Positions 39,322 to 47,521 of a stretch of 49,896 bases of DNA are shown here, piece by piece. The translations under genes and the position numbers were made by a program. Under the pieces are notes generated by a model. The model was not told where the DNA came from. It ran no database searches and saw only the letters and a program-made list of their open reading frames with translations. The stretch comes from Candidatus Aenigmatarchaeota archaeon. Lineage in GTDB: Archaea > Aenigmatarchaeota > Aenigmatarchaeia > GW2011-AR5. How positions within the stretch are numbered: position 1 is the stretch's first letter; each line of letters opens with the position of its first letter. The stretch is taken from positions 1 to 49,896 of the forward strand of contig JAGVVY010000029.1 in the NCBI GenBank assembly GCA_018304585.1, read 5' to 3'.

Positions 39322-40770
39322 ATGTTGTTTTCTTCCGCCGCGGCGGAGTTCCCCGCGGCATCCGAGTGGCTCAATATTGACAGGCCTCTCAGCATGAAAG
39401 CCCTCGAGGGCCATATCGTCGTTCTTGACTTCTGGACATACTGCTGCATCAATTGCATCCACATGCTGCCGGACATCAAGATGCTGGAAGAGGACTACGC
39501 CGGCCGGCCGGTCGTGTTCATAGGCGTGCATTCCGCAAAATTTGAAAATGAAAACGACGTCAATAACATACGATCGGCGGTCCAAAGATATGAAATAGCG
39601 CATCCGGTTGTCGTGGACAGGGACCATCGCATATGGAATGCTTACAAGGTTACTGCATGGCCAACGATAGTGATAATAGGGCCTGACGGCAAGATCGCAT
39701 ACAAGCGGTCAGGCGAGGGGCAGTTGCAGGACATCGATGCCATGATAACCGCGCTTCTCAAGAGAAAGGACGTTGTCGGCGAAAAAATTCCGATAGCCAT
39801 CGCTCCCAAAGTAACGAAAGGCGTCCTTTCGTTCCCGGGAAAGATTGATTACAGGGACGGCGTCCTTGCGATAGCGGACTCGAACCATCACAGGATTCTG
39901 GTCGCCGAGCTGGCAGGCGCGACCGCGAAGGTCATCCACGAAATAGGCTCCACGACGGAGGGCATGATGGACGGAAGCTTTGCAAACGCCATGTTCAGCA
40001 GGCCCCAGGGCGTCGCCATCGGCAAGGACTGCATATATGTGGCCGACACCGAAAACCATGCGATACGCCTCATAGACCTGAAGACAAAGGCTGTGGAAAC
40101 GGTCGCCGGCACGGGAGAACAGTCGAAAGGCGAGCCCCGCAAAGGAAAGCTCAATTCCCCGTGGGACGTGCTGTTTCGCGACGGCAAGCTCTATATAGCC
40201 ATGGCAGGCTCCCATCAGATATGGGAAATGGATGCAGGAACGAGGCGGCTTGCAGCTTACGCCGGAACGTCGGCTGAGAACATAATTGACGGGCCCAGGC
40301 ATTCCGCGTTCCTTGCCCAGCCGTCGGGACTTGCAACCGACGGCGAATTCCTCTATTTTGTCGACAGCGAGGTGTCTGCCTTGCGCCGCGTCCGTTTCTC
40401 CTCCGGAGCCGTTGAGACGCTGATAGGAAAAGGCCTCTTCGTCTTCGGCCACGCCGACGGCACGTTCGGCAATGCCCTGCTCCAGCATCCGCTCGGCGTG
40501 GATTACGCGAACGCGAAGGTGTATGTCGCCGACACCTATAACCACGCAATAAGGGAGGTCGACCTCAAAAACCGCACGGTATCCACGCTGATAGGAAGAA
40601 AGCCGTCCAATGTCTGCACGGTAGCCGGCAGCGAATGCGATTCCCTCCCGCTTTACGAGCCGAACGACGTCGTCGCACTCGGCGACGCGCTGCTGATAGC
40701 GGACACAAACAACCATCTCATCCGCCTCTTCAGGGACGGCACGCTCACCGATGTGGAAATCGTTTTTTAG
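39322..40770 (+). CDS. thioredoxin-like and NHL-repeat protein (NHLRC2-like)
   Basis: A 482-residue protein. Residues about 1-165 form a thioredoxin-like domain with the active site WTYCCINCIHMLPDIK and VHSAKFENENDVNNI, VTAWPTIVIIGPDGKIAY. Residues about 185-482 form a six-bladed NHL propeller with repeats such as GVAIGKDCIYVADTENHAIR and GVDYANAKVYVADTYNHAIR. The layout is that of NHLRC2, common in bacteria and animals; role unclear, perhaps redox or scaffold. No signal peptide. Likely acquired from bacteria (inference). Confidence 0.88.
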   Translation: MLFSSAAAEFPAASEWLNIDRPLSMKALEGHIVVLDFWTYCCINCIHMLPDIKMLEEDYAGRPVVFIGVHSAKFENENDVNNIRSAVQRYEIAHPVVVDRDHRIWNAYKVTAWPTIVIIGPDGKIAYKRSGEGQLQDIDAMITALLKRKDVVGEKIPIAIAPKVTKGVLSFPGKIDYRDGVLAIADSNHHRILVAELAGATAKVIHEIGSTTEGMMDGSFANAMFSRPQGVAIGKDCIYVADTENHAIRLIDLKTKAVETVAGTGEQSKGEPRKGKLNSPWDVLFRDGKLYIAMAGSHQIWEMDAGTRRLAAYAGTSAENIIDGPRHSAFLAQPSGLATDGEFLYFVDSEVSALRRVRFSSGAVETLIGKGLFVFGHADGTFGNALLQHPLGVDYANAKVYVADTYNHAIREVDLKNRTVSTLIGRKPSNVCTVAGSECDSLPLYEPNDVVALGDALLIADTNNHLIRLFRDGTLTDVEIVF

Positions 40771-40848
40771 CCAATCCGCCGGGATATCTTTAAATAACTC
40801 GAAGTCCTCTAATTTTCAGCAAACAAAAACACAAGGAGGTAATCACAA

Positions 40849-41076
40849 ATGGTAGAATTTGAAACCATAACATCCGAGGAAATAAAATTCGGCGAGAACA
40901 AGTTCCTTGAAGTCGCCAGGAAAAAGGCCAAGACCGAAGAAGGCGAGAACGTCTTCATATCGCTGAGCAGGGGCTTCTTCACGAAGGAAGGCGAAAGAAG
41001 GTACAACAAGTCGTTCGCCATACCGGTTGACGAAAGCGTCATAAACTTCGTCGCGGAAACTCTGAAGAAGGTGTAA
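40849..41076 (+). CDS. small PC4-like protein, 75 aa (tentative)
   Basis: Reads NKFLEVARKKAKTEEGENVF, ISLSRGFFTKEGERRYNKSF, then AIPVDESVINFVAETLKK. The order of strands followed by a final helix, and the LSRGFFTKEGERRYNK segment, resemble the PC4/Sub1 single-strand DNA-binding fold, but the match is by eye. A perfect AAGGAGGT Shine-Dalgarno and TATA-like TTTAAATA precede it, suggesting high expression. The next gene starts 1 bp after its stop. Confidence 0.6.
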   Translation: MVEFETITSEEIKFGENKFLEVARKKAKTEEGENVFISLSRGFFTKEGERRYNKSFAIPVDESVINFVAETLKKV

Positions 41077-41077
41077 G

Positions 41078-41551
41078 ATGCTTTTCTCCGAGGCCGTGAA
41101 AATAACCGGGGAAAGCGAAAAGGCCAGGCGCCTTGAAAATTATTTCCTGGGCTCCTTGTTCGCTTCTGTGCACGGAAGCATAGGCGAATGGACCCTCCAT
41201 TTTTATGATCCTAAAACCCATAAGACGGTGAACTGCACCGTCCATGAAAACCGCACGGTGGAACTGGAAGCCGAATCGCCTGCCTTGGGCAGGCTGGAGA
41301 AGCTCGACATCTCCCGGGTGAAAATATCCCCGGATGAGGCCGTGCAAGCCGCACTGGCGGACTACAGCATGCCCCCCGTCCAGACGCTTCTCACCCTCGC
41401 GATGAAGGCCGGGGCGCCCGTATGGACCGTGAGCCTTATATCGGCGGCGCTTTCCGTAAGTTCTTACGACGTGTCGGCCGAAGACGGCTCGATAAAGGAA
41501 AAGCGCATCGCAAGCATGATGCAAAGGTTTAATTCAGCGGGGCGCAATTAA
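41078..41551 (+). CDS. hypothetical protein with PepSY-like C-terminus
   Basis: A 157-residue soluble protein: WTLHFYDPKTHKTVNCTVHE, LDISRVKISPDEAVQAALAD, and APVWTVSLISAALSVSSYDVSAEDGSIKEKR, where W-x-V plus a strand and DGSI recall a PepSY-like beta unit. No signal peptide. It lies between the PC4-like gene and a methyltransferase, with 1 and 5 bp gaps, so the three form an operon. Confidence 0.6.
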   Translation: MLFSEAVKITGESEKARRLENYFLGSLFASVHGSIGEWTLHFYDPKTHKTVNCTVHENRTVELEAESPALGRLEKLDISRVKISPDEAVQAALADYSMPPVQTLLTLAMKAGAPVWTVSLISAALSVSSYDVSAEDGSIKEKRIASMMQRFNSAGRN

Positions 41552-41556
41552 TAGAG

Positions 41557-42072
41557 ATGTTCACGCCCCAGGTTTACGGCTCATGGCAGGACGTCCAGTG
41601 GGAAAAATACGACGAGTTCCTGCGCATCATGGGGAGGGACTTTTTCTCGTCCATGCTTGAGAAGCGTGTGCTGGACATAGGGTCCGGTTCCGGCTATCTG
41701 GAGCGCTTTCTTGTCAGCAAGGAGTTTGACGTGAAGAACGTGATTTCCCTCGATATCCGCAGGGACTTCATGAAGAAAGTTGACAAGGAAAATCTGGTAG
41801 TCGGCGACGGAAAATTCCTCCCTTTCAAGAACGGCCGCTTTGACGCCGTGATTTCCGTGGACACCATGCATTTGGTAAAAGATACGGATTTTGCCCGCGT
41901 ATTGAAGCCCGGCGGCCTCGCGCTTCTCTCGGTCTTCTTCTCCCACGGCGTTTACGAAGAGAGAAGAAACCTGCTCCGTTCCCTCCTCGCCGATTTCCAG
42001 ATAATATTCGAGTTCGAGATCCACGGCAAGGAAAAGGAATACGTCATCCTCGCAAGGAAAGCGGTTCAATGA
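41557..42072 (+). CDS. class I SAM-dependent methyltransferase
   Basis: A 171-residue Rossmann-fold methyltransferase: VLDIGSGSGYLERFL (motif I), NVISLDIRRDF (motif II), VVGDGKFLPFKNGRFDAVISVDTMHLV (motifs III/IV), LKPGGLALLSVFF (motif VI). Substrate not evident. Third gene of the operon that starts with the PC4-like protein. Confidence 0.85.
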   Translation: MFTPQVYGSWQDVQWEKYDEFLRIMGRDFFSSMLEKRVLDIGSGSGYLERFLVSKEFDVKNVISLDIRRDFMKKVDKENLVVGDGKFLPFKNGRFDAVISVDTMHLVKDTDFARVLKPGGLALLSVFFSHGVYEERRNLLRSLLADFQIIFEFEIHGKEKEYVILARKAVQ

Positions 42073-42090
42073 TTTTGCATTGTATAGCCA

Positions 42091-42213
42091 ATGACAGAAG
42101 CATTCGGGCAAGATTCTGTCTTTGCTATGTGTAGAGAATGCCTGAAAACCAATGTCATCTGCTATAGAAAGCGCCGCTCGGAGGCAGCCAAAGCCGTGAA
42201 GATGATTCCCTGA
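42091..42213 (+). CDS. possible 40-aa protein with two cysteines
   Basis: Below the track's limit. It reads MTEAFGQDSVFAMCRECLKT, then NVICYRKRRSEAAKAVKMIP, a CxxC followed by another Cys and a basic helix, so it might bind metal or nucleic acid. It fills the gap between the methyltransferase and argS exactly, ending at the base before the argS stop. There is no clear ribosome-binding site. Confidence 0.4.
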   Translation: MTEAFGQDSVFAMCRECLKTNVICYRKRRSEAAKAVKMIP

Positions 42214-43875
42214 TCACATCTTTTCAAGCGGCTTTATTCCCAGAAGATTGAGGCAAATCCCGATGACGTTCTTGACCGCCGCGACTAAGGCAAGCTTTTC
42301 CGCTTCATCCTTGGAGCCGATTATTTTCTCATCGTGATAATAGGCGTTGAACATAGATGCCAATTCAAAAACGTAGTTTGCCACTATGTTCGGCTTCAGT
42401 TCCTCCGCGGCCTTCTGCGCAGCCCCGGGAAATTCCGCAAGCTTGCGTGCAAGCCCCGTCTCCTTCTCCGAAAGCCCGCCGGCCTTGGGCTCCTTCCCGG
42501 CCTTTCTTAAAATGGACGCGGCCCTTGCATGGGTATACTGAAGATAAGGGCCTGTATCGCCTTCAAGCGATGCCGCTTCCTTTATGTCAAAGGAAATTTC
42601 GGATGCAGTCCCGTACTTGAGGAAATAATACTTTGCCGCCCCGATTGCGCCCGCTTCGGCTATCTCTTCCTTGAGATTTTCATCGTGATCCTCTTTTGCA
42701 ACATAATTCCCCAGTATGGCCTTCTTTAGCTCTTGAAGCAGCCACTCGCCTTCTATGACGTTGCCAAGCCGTGAGGACATCTTGCCGTCCCGCAATTTTA
42801 CCCAGCCATAAGCCAGATGTAACTGTTTATCCTTGTATTTCTGGTCGAGGAGCTCTTCGACCTTGAACGTCACCTTGAAGAAGCTGGCCTGTTCAGGCCC
42901 GACTACATGTATGCACTTGTCTATTTTCCCAAACTCGGTAAATTCTAGCTCGGCGAGGCCAAGCTCTTTGGCTTCATATGTCGGAAAGCCCAGGCTGTTT
43001 ATGAATACGCGCTTGTCAAGACCATGCGGTTCGCCGTCAAATATTACTGCGCCATCGCTCTCTTTGAGTATCCCCTTCTTCAGCGCATCCTGGGATATCT
43101 TGAGCCCTTTTTCAGCAACTTCGGATTCGAAAAACAGCCTGTCATATCTTGTATAGACCCTCCCATATATTCTTGCAAAATAATCCAGGCTCCACTGGCG
43201 GGTTTCCTGCCAGAGCTTCATTATGCCCGGATCTTTCTTGTATATTTTCGCATTGATTTCTATTATTTCTTTTTTCGCGTTTTCATCTTCTTCGTATGAC
43301 TTGCTGCCTTTTGCATAAGCCTTGCCCAGGAAGCGTATCTTCTCGTCAAGGCCCTTTATCTTCTTTACGTCTTCCTTGCCTATGCCCCACAGGCATTTTG
43401 CTATATGCAAGCCCACGTCTCCCTGGTAGTTTGCCCGTATGACTTTCACGCCCGAATACTCTAGCATTCGCGCCACGGATTCACCGGTAATTATGTTCCT
43501 TAAGTGCCCTATATGGAAGAGCTTGTGCGTATTCGGATGCGCAAACTCCACAATAACCTTGCCCTTTCCATTTCCTTTGCCATACTCTTTTTCTGACGCA
43601 CTTGTTATTATTTCTTCCGATAGCTTGTCCCAGTTGGCGTAAAAATTCACATATGATCCTTCAGCCTTGATTTCTTTTATCAAGGTAAATTTGTTTTTTG
43701 AAAATTCTTTTGCGAGCGAAACGGCTATTTCCTGCGGCGCTTTGCGAAGTTCCCTTGCAAGCGAGAAGCACGGCATGGCCAAATCCGCCTTTATTTCCTT
43801 TGGAGGCGTTTCCAAAAGCGTATTGTAATTGCCTGCTATTTGCCTCGACTCTTCCCGGAATTTCTCGAGCGTCAT
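42214..43875 (-). CDS. argS: arginyl-tRNA synthetase
   Basis: A 553-residue class I synthetase: N-terminal domain, VIVEFAHPNTHKLFHIGHLRN (HIGH motif), VIRANYQGDVGLHIAKCLWG, GWVKLRDGKMSSRLGN (KMSK variant), and the anticodon-binding DALR domain at the end (YLQYTHARAASIL, NYVFELASMFNAYYHDEKI). A GTGATACC ribosome-binding site precedes the ATG. Confidence 0.95.
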   Translation of the reverse strand: MTLEKFREESRQIAGNYNTLLETPPKEIKADLAMPCFSLARELRKAPQEIAVSLAKEFSKNKFTLIKEIKAEGSYVNFYANWDKLSEEIITSASEKEYGKGNGKGKVIVEFAHPNTHKLFHIGHLRNIITGESVARMLEYSGVKVIRANYQGDVGLHIAKCLWGIGKEDVKKIKGLDEKIRFLGKAYAKGSKSYEEDENAKKEIIEINAKIYKKDPGIMKLWQETRQWSLDYFARIYGRVYTRYDRLFFESEVAEKGLKISQDALKKGILKESDGAVIFDGEPHGLDKRVFINSLGFPTYEAKELGLAELEFTEFGKIDKCIHVVGPEQASFFKVTFKVEELLDQKYKDKQLHLAYGWVKLRDGKMSSRLGNVIEGEWLLQELKKAILGNYVAKEDHDENLKEEIAEAGAIGAAKYYFLKYGTASEISFDIKEAASLEGDTGPYLQYTHARAASILRKAGKEPKAGGLSEKETGLARKLAEFPGAAQKAAEELKPNIVANYVFELASMFNAYYHDEKIIGSKDEAEKLALVAAVKNVIGICLNLLGIKPLEKM

Positions 43876-43908
43876 GGTATCACTTCTTTGGCAGTGTTTT
43901 TAATATTA

Positions 43909-44976
43909 TCAGCGCGAACCCAAAACAATATCCGATATCTCAGAAAGAGTATTTGTCCCACCAGACGTCAGCAAAACTATGACTTTTTTACCGGAAATGT
44001 TGAGCTTCCAGACGCCTGCAAATGCAGATGCAGACGTAGGCTCCATTACCAAGGATTCCTCAATTAACATATGCCTTAAGGCGCTCTTTATCTCACCTTC
44101 ATTCACCTCTAATACAGAACCCTTCGATTCCTTCAATGCACGCAATGCTTTTGGCGAAGAGTACGATTCGGTTGCTACGATACCTTCAGCAACGGAATCA
44201 GCAATGTTGCTTAAAATCTCATAATCATTTCCACTTTCCATGGCGCTTTTGAGCGGCGAAGCTCCTTCGACCTGCACTCCTATCATTTGCGGAAGCTTCG
44301 CGATTTTTTTCATCTGCGCGATTTCCTTGAAGCCTGACCATATGCCTGCAAGATTAGATCCATTACCGCACGGAACGATAATCTTATCCGGCATCCCTAC
44401 CTTTTCGTATATTTCCCAAGCGATTTTTTTGCTTCCTGCGGATTTGAACGGGTTTAAGGTGCAATTCCACCCCGAAATATTTTCGTCCAGAATTTTTCTA
44501 TAAACCGCTTCATATGTTCCTGCCATTTCCACTATTTTTCCTCCAAAAAGCTGTATCATTTTCTTTTTACCTTCGGATGCATGATCGGGGATATAGCACG
44601 TGCAACGTATTCCAGCCACCTTTGCGTATGCTGAAAGGGATATTGCGGCATTGCCGGACGATATTGCAAAAACATCCTTTATACCAAAATCAACCGCCTT
44701 GTCTATCAATACAGCACTCTCCCTATCCTTGAATGAGCCTGTCGGATTCTTACTCTCGTCCTTAACATATAATTCTTGGCATCCAATCATAGCTCCCGTC
44801 TTTTTTAATTTTACCATGGGGGTATTGCCTTGCCCCAGAGTCACTGTATTTTTTGCCGGCACTACATTCTTGTACTCAAGATAATCGTAATATTTATTGT
44901 GGATACAAGTAAGAGTTTTTATCGATTCTTCATATTTCTTTTTACACTTTACGCATTCAAGGTATCCTTGCATCAT
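43909..44976 (-). CDS. thrC: threonine synthase-like PLP enzyme
   Basis: A 355-residue fold-type II PLP enzyme: an N-terminal zinc-like CVKCKKKYEE, LGQGNTPMVKLKK, KDESKNPTGSFKDRESAVLI (PLP lysine), AISSGNAAISLSAYAKVAG, IIVPCGNGSNLAGIWSGFKE, VIVLLTSGGTNTLSEI. By sequence it is threonine synthase, turning O-phosphohomoserine into threonine, but no other threonine pathway gene is seen, so a related reaction is possible. GGTGAT ribosome-binding site. It overlaps the upstream unknown gene by 20 bp. Confidence 0.82.
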   Translation of the reverse strand: MMQGYLECVKCKKKYEESIKTLTCIHNKYYDYLEYKNVVPAKNTVTLGQGNTPMVKLKKTGAMIGCQELYVKDESKNPTGSFKDRESAVLIDKAVDFGIKDVFAISSGNAAISLSAYAKVAGIRCTCYIPDHASEGKKKMIQLFGGKIVEMAGTYEAVYRKILDENISGWNCTLNPFKSAGSKKIAWEIYEKVGMPDKIIVPCGNGSNLAGIWSGFKEIAQMKKIAKLPQMIGVQVEGASPLKSAMESGNDYEILSNIADSVAEGIVATESYSSPKALRALKESKGSVLEVNEGEIKSALRHMLIEESLVMEPTSASAFAGVWKLNISGKKVIVLLTSGGTNTLSEISDIVLGSR

Positions 44977-45670
44977 TTATCACCTCATTTTGGACAAGCC
45001 ATGACGCAACGTAGTCCTTTGAAGGTCGGCCATCAAAGAAAAACCTGTGTATCGCATGTTCATCTCCATATAACAGAGAAATTAGCCTATTGGCATTTTC
45101 TTCCACGGGACGATATTGCATAGGCAATACAACAACAGCGGCCTTCCCTTTATAATGGCGCAGCTCCCCAGTCGCATGATAAGGAACGTCCACAAGTCCC
45201 AATTGTGACAACTCTGAAACTGCAGCAAGGACCGGGCATTGATAATGCATGCCATGTCTTACCTTTATTCTTTTTCCGCCCGGATCCGAAACATACATAT
45301 TCTCACCTTTAAAATATTTACCCAAAAGATTTGCCCCGGGGGGAACTTCGCGCAAAGAATCGAGAAGTGTTTTTGCAGGCCCGACGCAATCGCCCTCCCA
45401 TACTATATGTGTCGGTTTCATTCCGAAGAATTCAAGATGCTTGGAATAAAAACTAGCGTATTCTTCCTTGCCTTCCCCAGAACGGTTATAGTCGTCTATG
45501 AGCACAAGCCTTGAGACGCCAACTCCAGCGTTTGTCGCAATGTCTTCAATGTCTTTCGCAATCGCTATTCCTGCTTCTTCTGTTGGCGGGTCTCCAAGAT
45601 ACGTGTGACCATACTCTATACTTATGCCGATAATCTTCGAGCCTTCTTTGATGATCCCTTTCCATTTCAT
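44957..45670 (-). CDS. uncharacterised protein, 237 aa, partner of the threonine synthase-like gene
   Basis: Reads IIGISIEYGHTYLGDPPTEE, VGVSRLVLIDDYNRSGEGKEEY, KPTHIVWEGDCVGPAKTLLDSL, HGMHYQCPVLAAVSELSQLG, AVVVLPMQYRPVEENANRLI. Alpha/beta in character, with several conserved-looking Asp/Glu/His, so it may be an enzyme; I do not recognise the family. The 20-bp overlap with the threonine synthase-like gene implies a shared pathway. A divergent ACT protein lies upstream with a palindrome between them. Confidence 0.6.
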   Translation of the reverse strand: MKWKGIIKEGSKIIGISIEYGHTYLGDPPTEEAGIAIAKDIEDIATNAGVGVSRLVLIDDYNRSGEGKEEYASFYSKHLEFFGMKPTHIVWEGDCVGPAKTLLDSLREVPPGANLLGKYFKGENMYVSDPGGKRIKVRHGMHYQCPVLAAVSELSQLGLVDVPYHATGELRHYKGKAAVVVLPMQYRPVEENANRLISLLYGDEHAIHRFFFDGRPSKDYVASWLVQNEVINDARIP

Positions 45671-45711
45671 TCACCGAAGCATTTCTATCCCCCGGACAAT
45701 ATAAATAATTC

Positions 45712-45729
45712 ATGTCCAAAATAGGACAT
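45712..45729. promoter_or_regulatory. palindromic operator candidate in the divergent promoter
   Basis: ATGTCC-AAAATA-GGACAT is an inverted repeat with 6-bp arms and a 6-bp spacer, between the minus-strand unknown/thrC genes and the plus-strand ACT gene. TATAAATA lies 12-20 bp to its left, and another GGACA arm at about 45694 could pair with TGTCC. It fits a binding site for the ACT-domain protein. Confidence 0.5.
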
Positions 45730-45758
45730 TTTAAATAGTTTTTTGACATAAGATAAAC

Positions 45759-46334
45759 ATGGAAAAGCCTATAGCGAAGCGCGTTCATGCATGGATAAGG
45801 GAAAGACCGTATCTGGTCTGGGCCCTGAAGAGGGGCTTTGTCAACTTCTCTTCACTCGCCCGTGCGGCACAGCAAGAGCTGAACGTGAAGAACTTTGACG
45901 CCGTCATAGTGGCTGCAAGGCGTTTTGGCGACGAGGCAACTTCCGACGGCAAAAACATCATAAGCCTGCTGAAAAATAGCCGCCTTGAGATAAAAACGGG
46001 CGTGAATGTTTACATACTGAAATCCAGCAACATGGAGAGGAAAACGGATTATCTTCACGTGATAAAAGGCAGCAACGCAACAACCGTGATAACCGAAGAG
46101 CCGATGGATATACCATGCATGCGCAAGAACGAGAACATGCTGGAGGTCAGAATAATCAGCCCGGCGGAAATAGAGAACAATACGGGCTTCATGGCATACG
46201 TCTGTTCGGCCTTAGCCGAGCGCGGAATCAACATACAAGAAACGTACAGCTGCTACACAGACACCATATTCATCTTCGCCAAGAAAGACATGACTCGCGT
46301 CGTGGAAACGCTCGAATCGATAGGGATTAGGTAA
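45759..46334 (+). CDS. ACT-domain regulatory protein
   Basis: A 191-residue protein. The N-terminal 50 residues are helical (KRVHAWIRERPYLVWALKRG, VNFSSLARAAQQELNVKNFD) and look like a helix-turn-helix. The C-terminal part is an ACT domain (MLEVRIISPAEIENNTGFMAYVCSALAERGINIQETYSCYTDTIFIFAKKD), which commonly binds an amino acid. Divergent from the thrC pair across a palindrome, so it is a candidate amino-acid sensing regulator of that pair (inference). Confidence 0.72.
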   Translation: MEKPIAKRVHAWIRERPYLVWALKRGFVNFSSLARAAQQELNVKNFDAVIVAARRFGDEATSDGKNIISLLKNSRLEIKTGVNVYILKSSNMERKTDYLHVIKGSNATTVITEEPMDIPCMRKNENMLEVRIISPAEIENNTGFMAYVCSALAERGINIQETYSCYTDTIFIFAKKDMTRVVETLESIGIR

Positions 46335-46361
46335 GCAAAAACAAGAAAAGAAAAATCGGTT

Positions 46362-46793
46362 TTATCGCGCTTTGTAGGGGTCGGCCATGAACGATTTCAA
46401 TTCCTCGGGCTTAATCCCTATCGCTTTGGCAACTGACTCTCTTCCTACGACAAATGCAACGCCGTTGCCGTTATTGCCCTGTGTCATGTATTCCTGGAAA
46501 GGAATGCGACCGTTGGCAGGGGCATATCTTATTGCGCTTTTATCCTCAATAGATACTTTTATTGGGTATCTGATGCCCAAAACAGCACCGTTTTTAGGCG
46601 CATGATTGTCATAGCGCGTCCAGTTAAACGTCTGGAGATTTCCCACGATTGCATCTCCCGGAGGAAGTTCCACAGGCTTTCTTCTTGTATCGCCCATATA
46701 ACTACCGTTGGGCAGTATGGCCACAGGTTCACCATATTTTAGTCCGTTTTTAGCAGCCCAATCTGCAAAAGAAATCTCGCTGTTTTCTGCCAT
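46362..46793 (-). CDS. hypothetical protein, 143 aa
   Basis: Starts MAENSEISFADWAAKNGLKY and is rich in Gly, Pro and Asn (YEPVAILPNGSYMGD-like strands, TQGNNGNGVAFVVGRESVAK). Soluble and not recognised. Stand-alone minus-strand gene between the ACT gene and a VapBC pair; intermediate codon use. Confidence 0.5.
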   Translation of the reverse strand: MAENSEISFADWAAKNGLKYGEPVAILPNGSYMGDTRRKPVELPPGDAIVGNLQTFNWTRYDNHAPKNGAVLGIRYPIKVSIEDKSAIRYAPANGRIPFQEYMTQGNNGNGVAFVVGRESVAKAIGIKPEELKSFMADPYKAR

Positions 46794-46907
46794 CGTCTAT
46801 TTTTTATGTCAAGCTTTAAATTGCTTGATGCGCCATTCTGAGGTACTCGTATAGCCATTACCCATAAATTTAAATATTGCCCATGCTATTGATTATAGTG
46901 GGGTGAG

Positions 46908-47141
46908 ATGATGCCTATACTGACAACAGACGAGAGGAGAAGGATAATACTACCAAGGCACGCGGTGGAAAAATACGGCCAGAAGTTCGTGGCCATCGAA
47001 ACGGACAAAGGAATTTTGCTCAAAGCCCTTCCTAAAGATCCTCTAAAGGCGCTTGCGATGGAAGGAAGGAAACTACCCAAGGGCATCACGATGGAAAAGA
47101 TGAAAAAGGAAACGGAAGAGGAAATACTGAGGTATCTCTGA
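46908..47141 (+). CDS. vapB: AbrB-type antitoxin (VapB-like), second copy
   Basis: A 77-residue protein: ILTTDERRRIILPRHAVEKY, GQKFVAIETDKGILLKALPK, the swapped-hairpin AbrB pattern in an archaeal variant, then a Lys/Glu-rich toxin-binding tail. GGGGTGAG ribosome-binding site. One base shared with the following PIN gene (stop TGATG). Confidence 0.78.
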   Translation: MMPILTTDERRRIILPRHAVEKYGQKFVAIETDKGILLKALPKDPLKALAMEGRKLPKGITMEKMKKETEEEILRYL

Positions 47142-47521
47142 TGATATACGCCGATACCGACTTTTTTCTCGCCCTTATAAAGAAAAATGACTGGCTGAAG
47201 AAGAATGCAATAAGAGCGTATGAAAACCACAAAGGCAGCATAGAAAGTTCGGATATAACGCTTCTTGAACTCATGTTTGCGTCCAAGAAGTATTCACTGG
47301 ATGCGGAAGTTGTCGCCGGCTCTTTCTTTGAACTGACGGACAGCGTAAAAGGCATAACGCCCGAAGAAGGAATGAAAGTCGCATGGCTCGTCAAGGAAAA
47401 AGGATTTGGCCCGGCGGACGCGTTTCATTCCGTATTTTCAGCAGGGAATCCGGTGATTACATCGGAGCATAAGTATGCCGAGACGGGCCAGAAAATAATA
47501 GACCTGAAACGGCAAAATTAA
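47141..47521 (+). CDS. vapC: PIN-domain toxin (VapC-like), second copy
   Basis: A 126-residue PIN protein: MIYADTDFFLALIKKNDWLK, SSDITLLELMFASKKY, GFGPADAFHSVFSAG give the acidic residues D, E and D; the fourth site reads ITSEHKYAE. With the preceding AbrB-type gene it makes a complete toxin-antitoxin pair. Its stop interlocks with the convergent deoxyhypusine synthase gene. Confidence 0.82.
   Translation: MIYADTDFFLALIKKNDWLKKNAIRAYENHKGSIESSDITLLELMFASKKYSLDAEVVAGSFFELTDSVKGITPEEGMKVAWLVKEKGFGPADAFHSVFSAGNPVITSEHKYAETGQKIIDLKRQN

Noticed and set aside
39262-39627. N-terminal extension of the 38926 minus-strand ORF
   Set aside because: It lies opposite the well-supported thioredoxin-NHL gene; only the last 111 codons stand clear of it.
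39709-40716. 335-aa minus-strand ORF opposite the NHL propeller
   Set aside because: Antisense shadow; the plus strand encodes conserved repeats.
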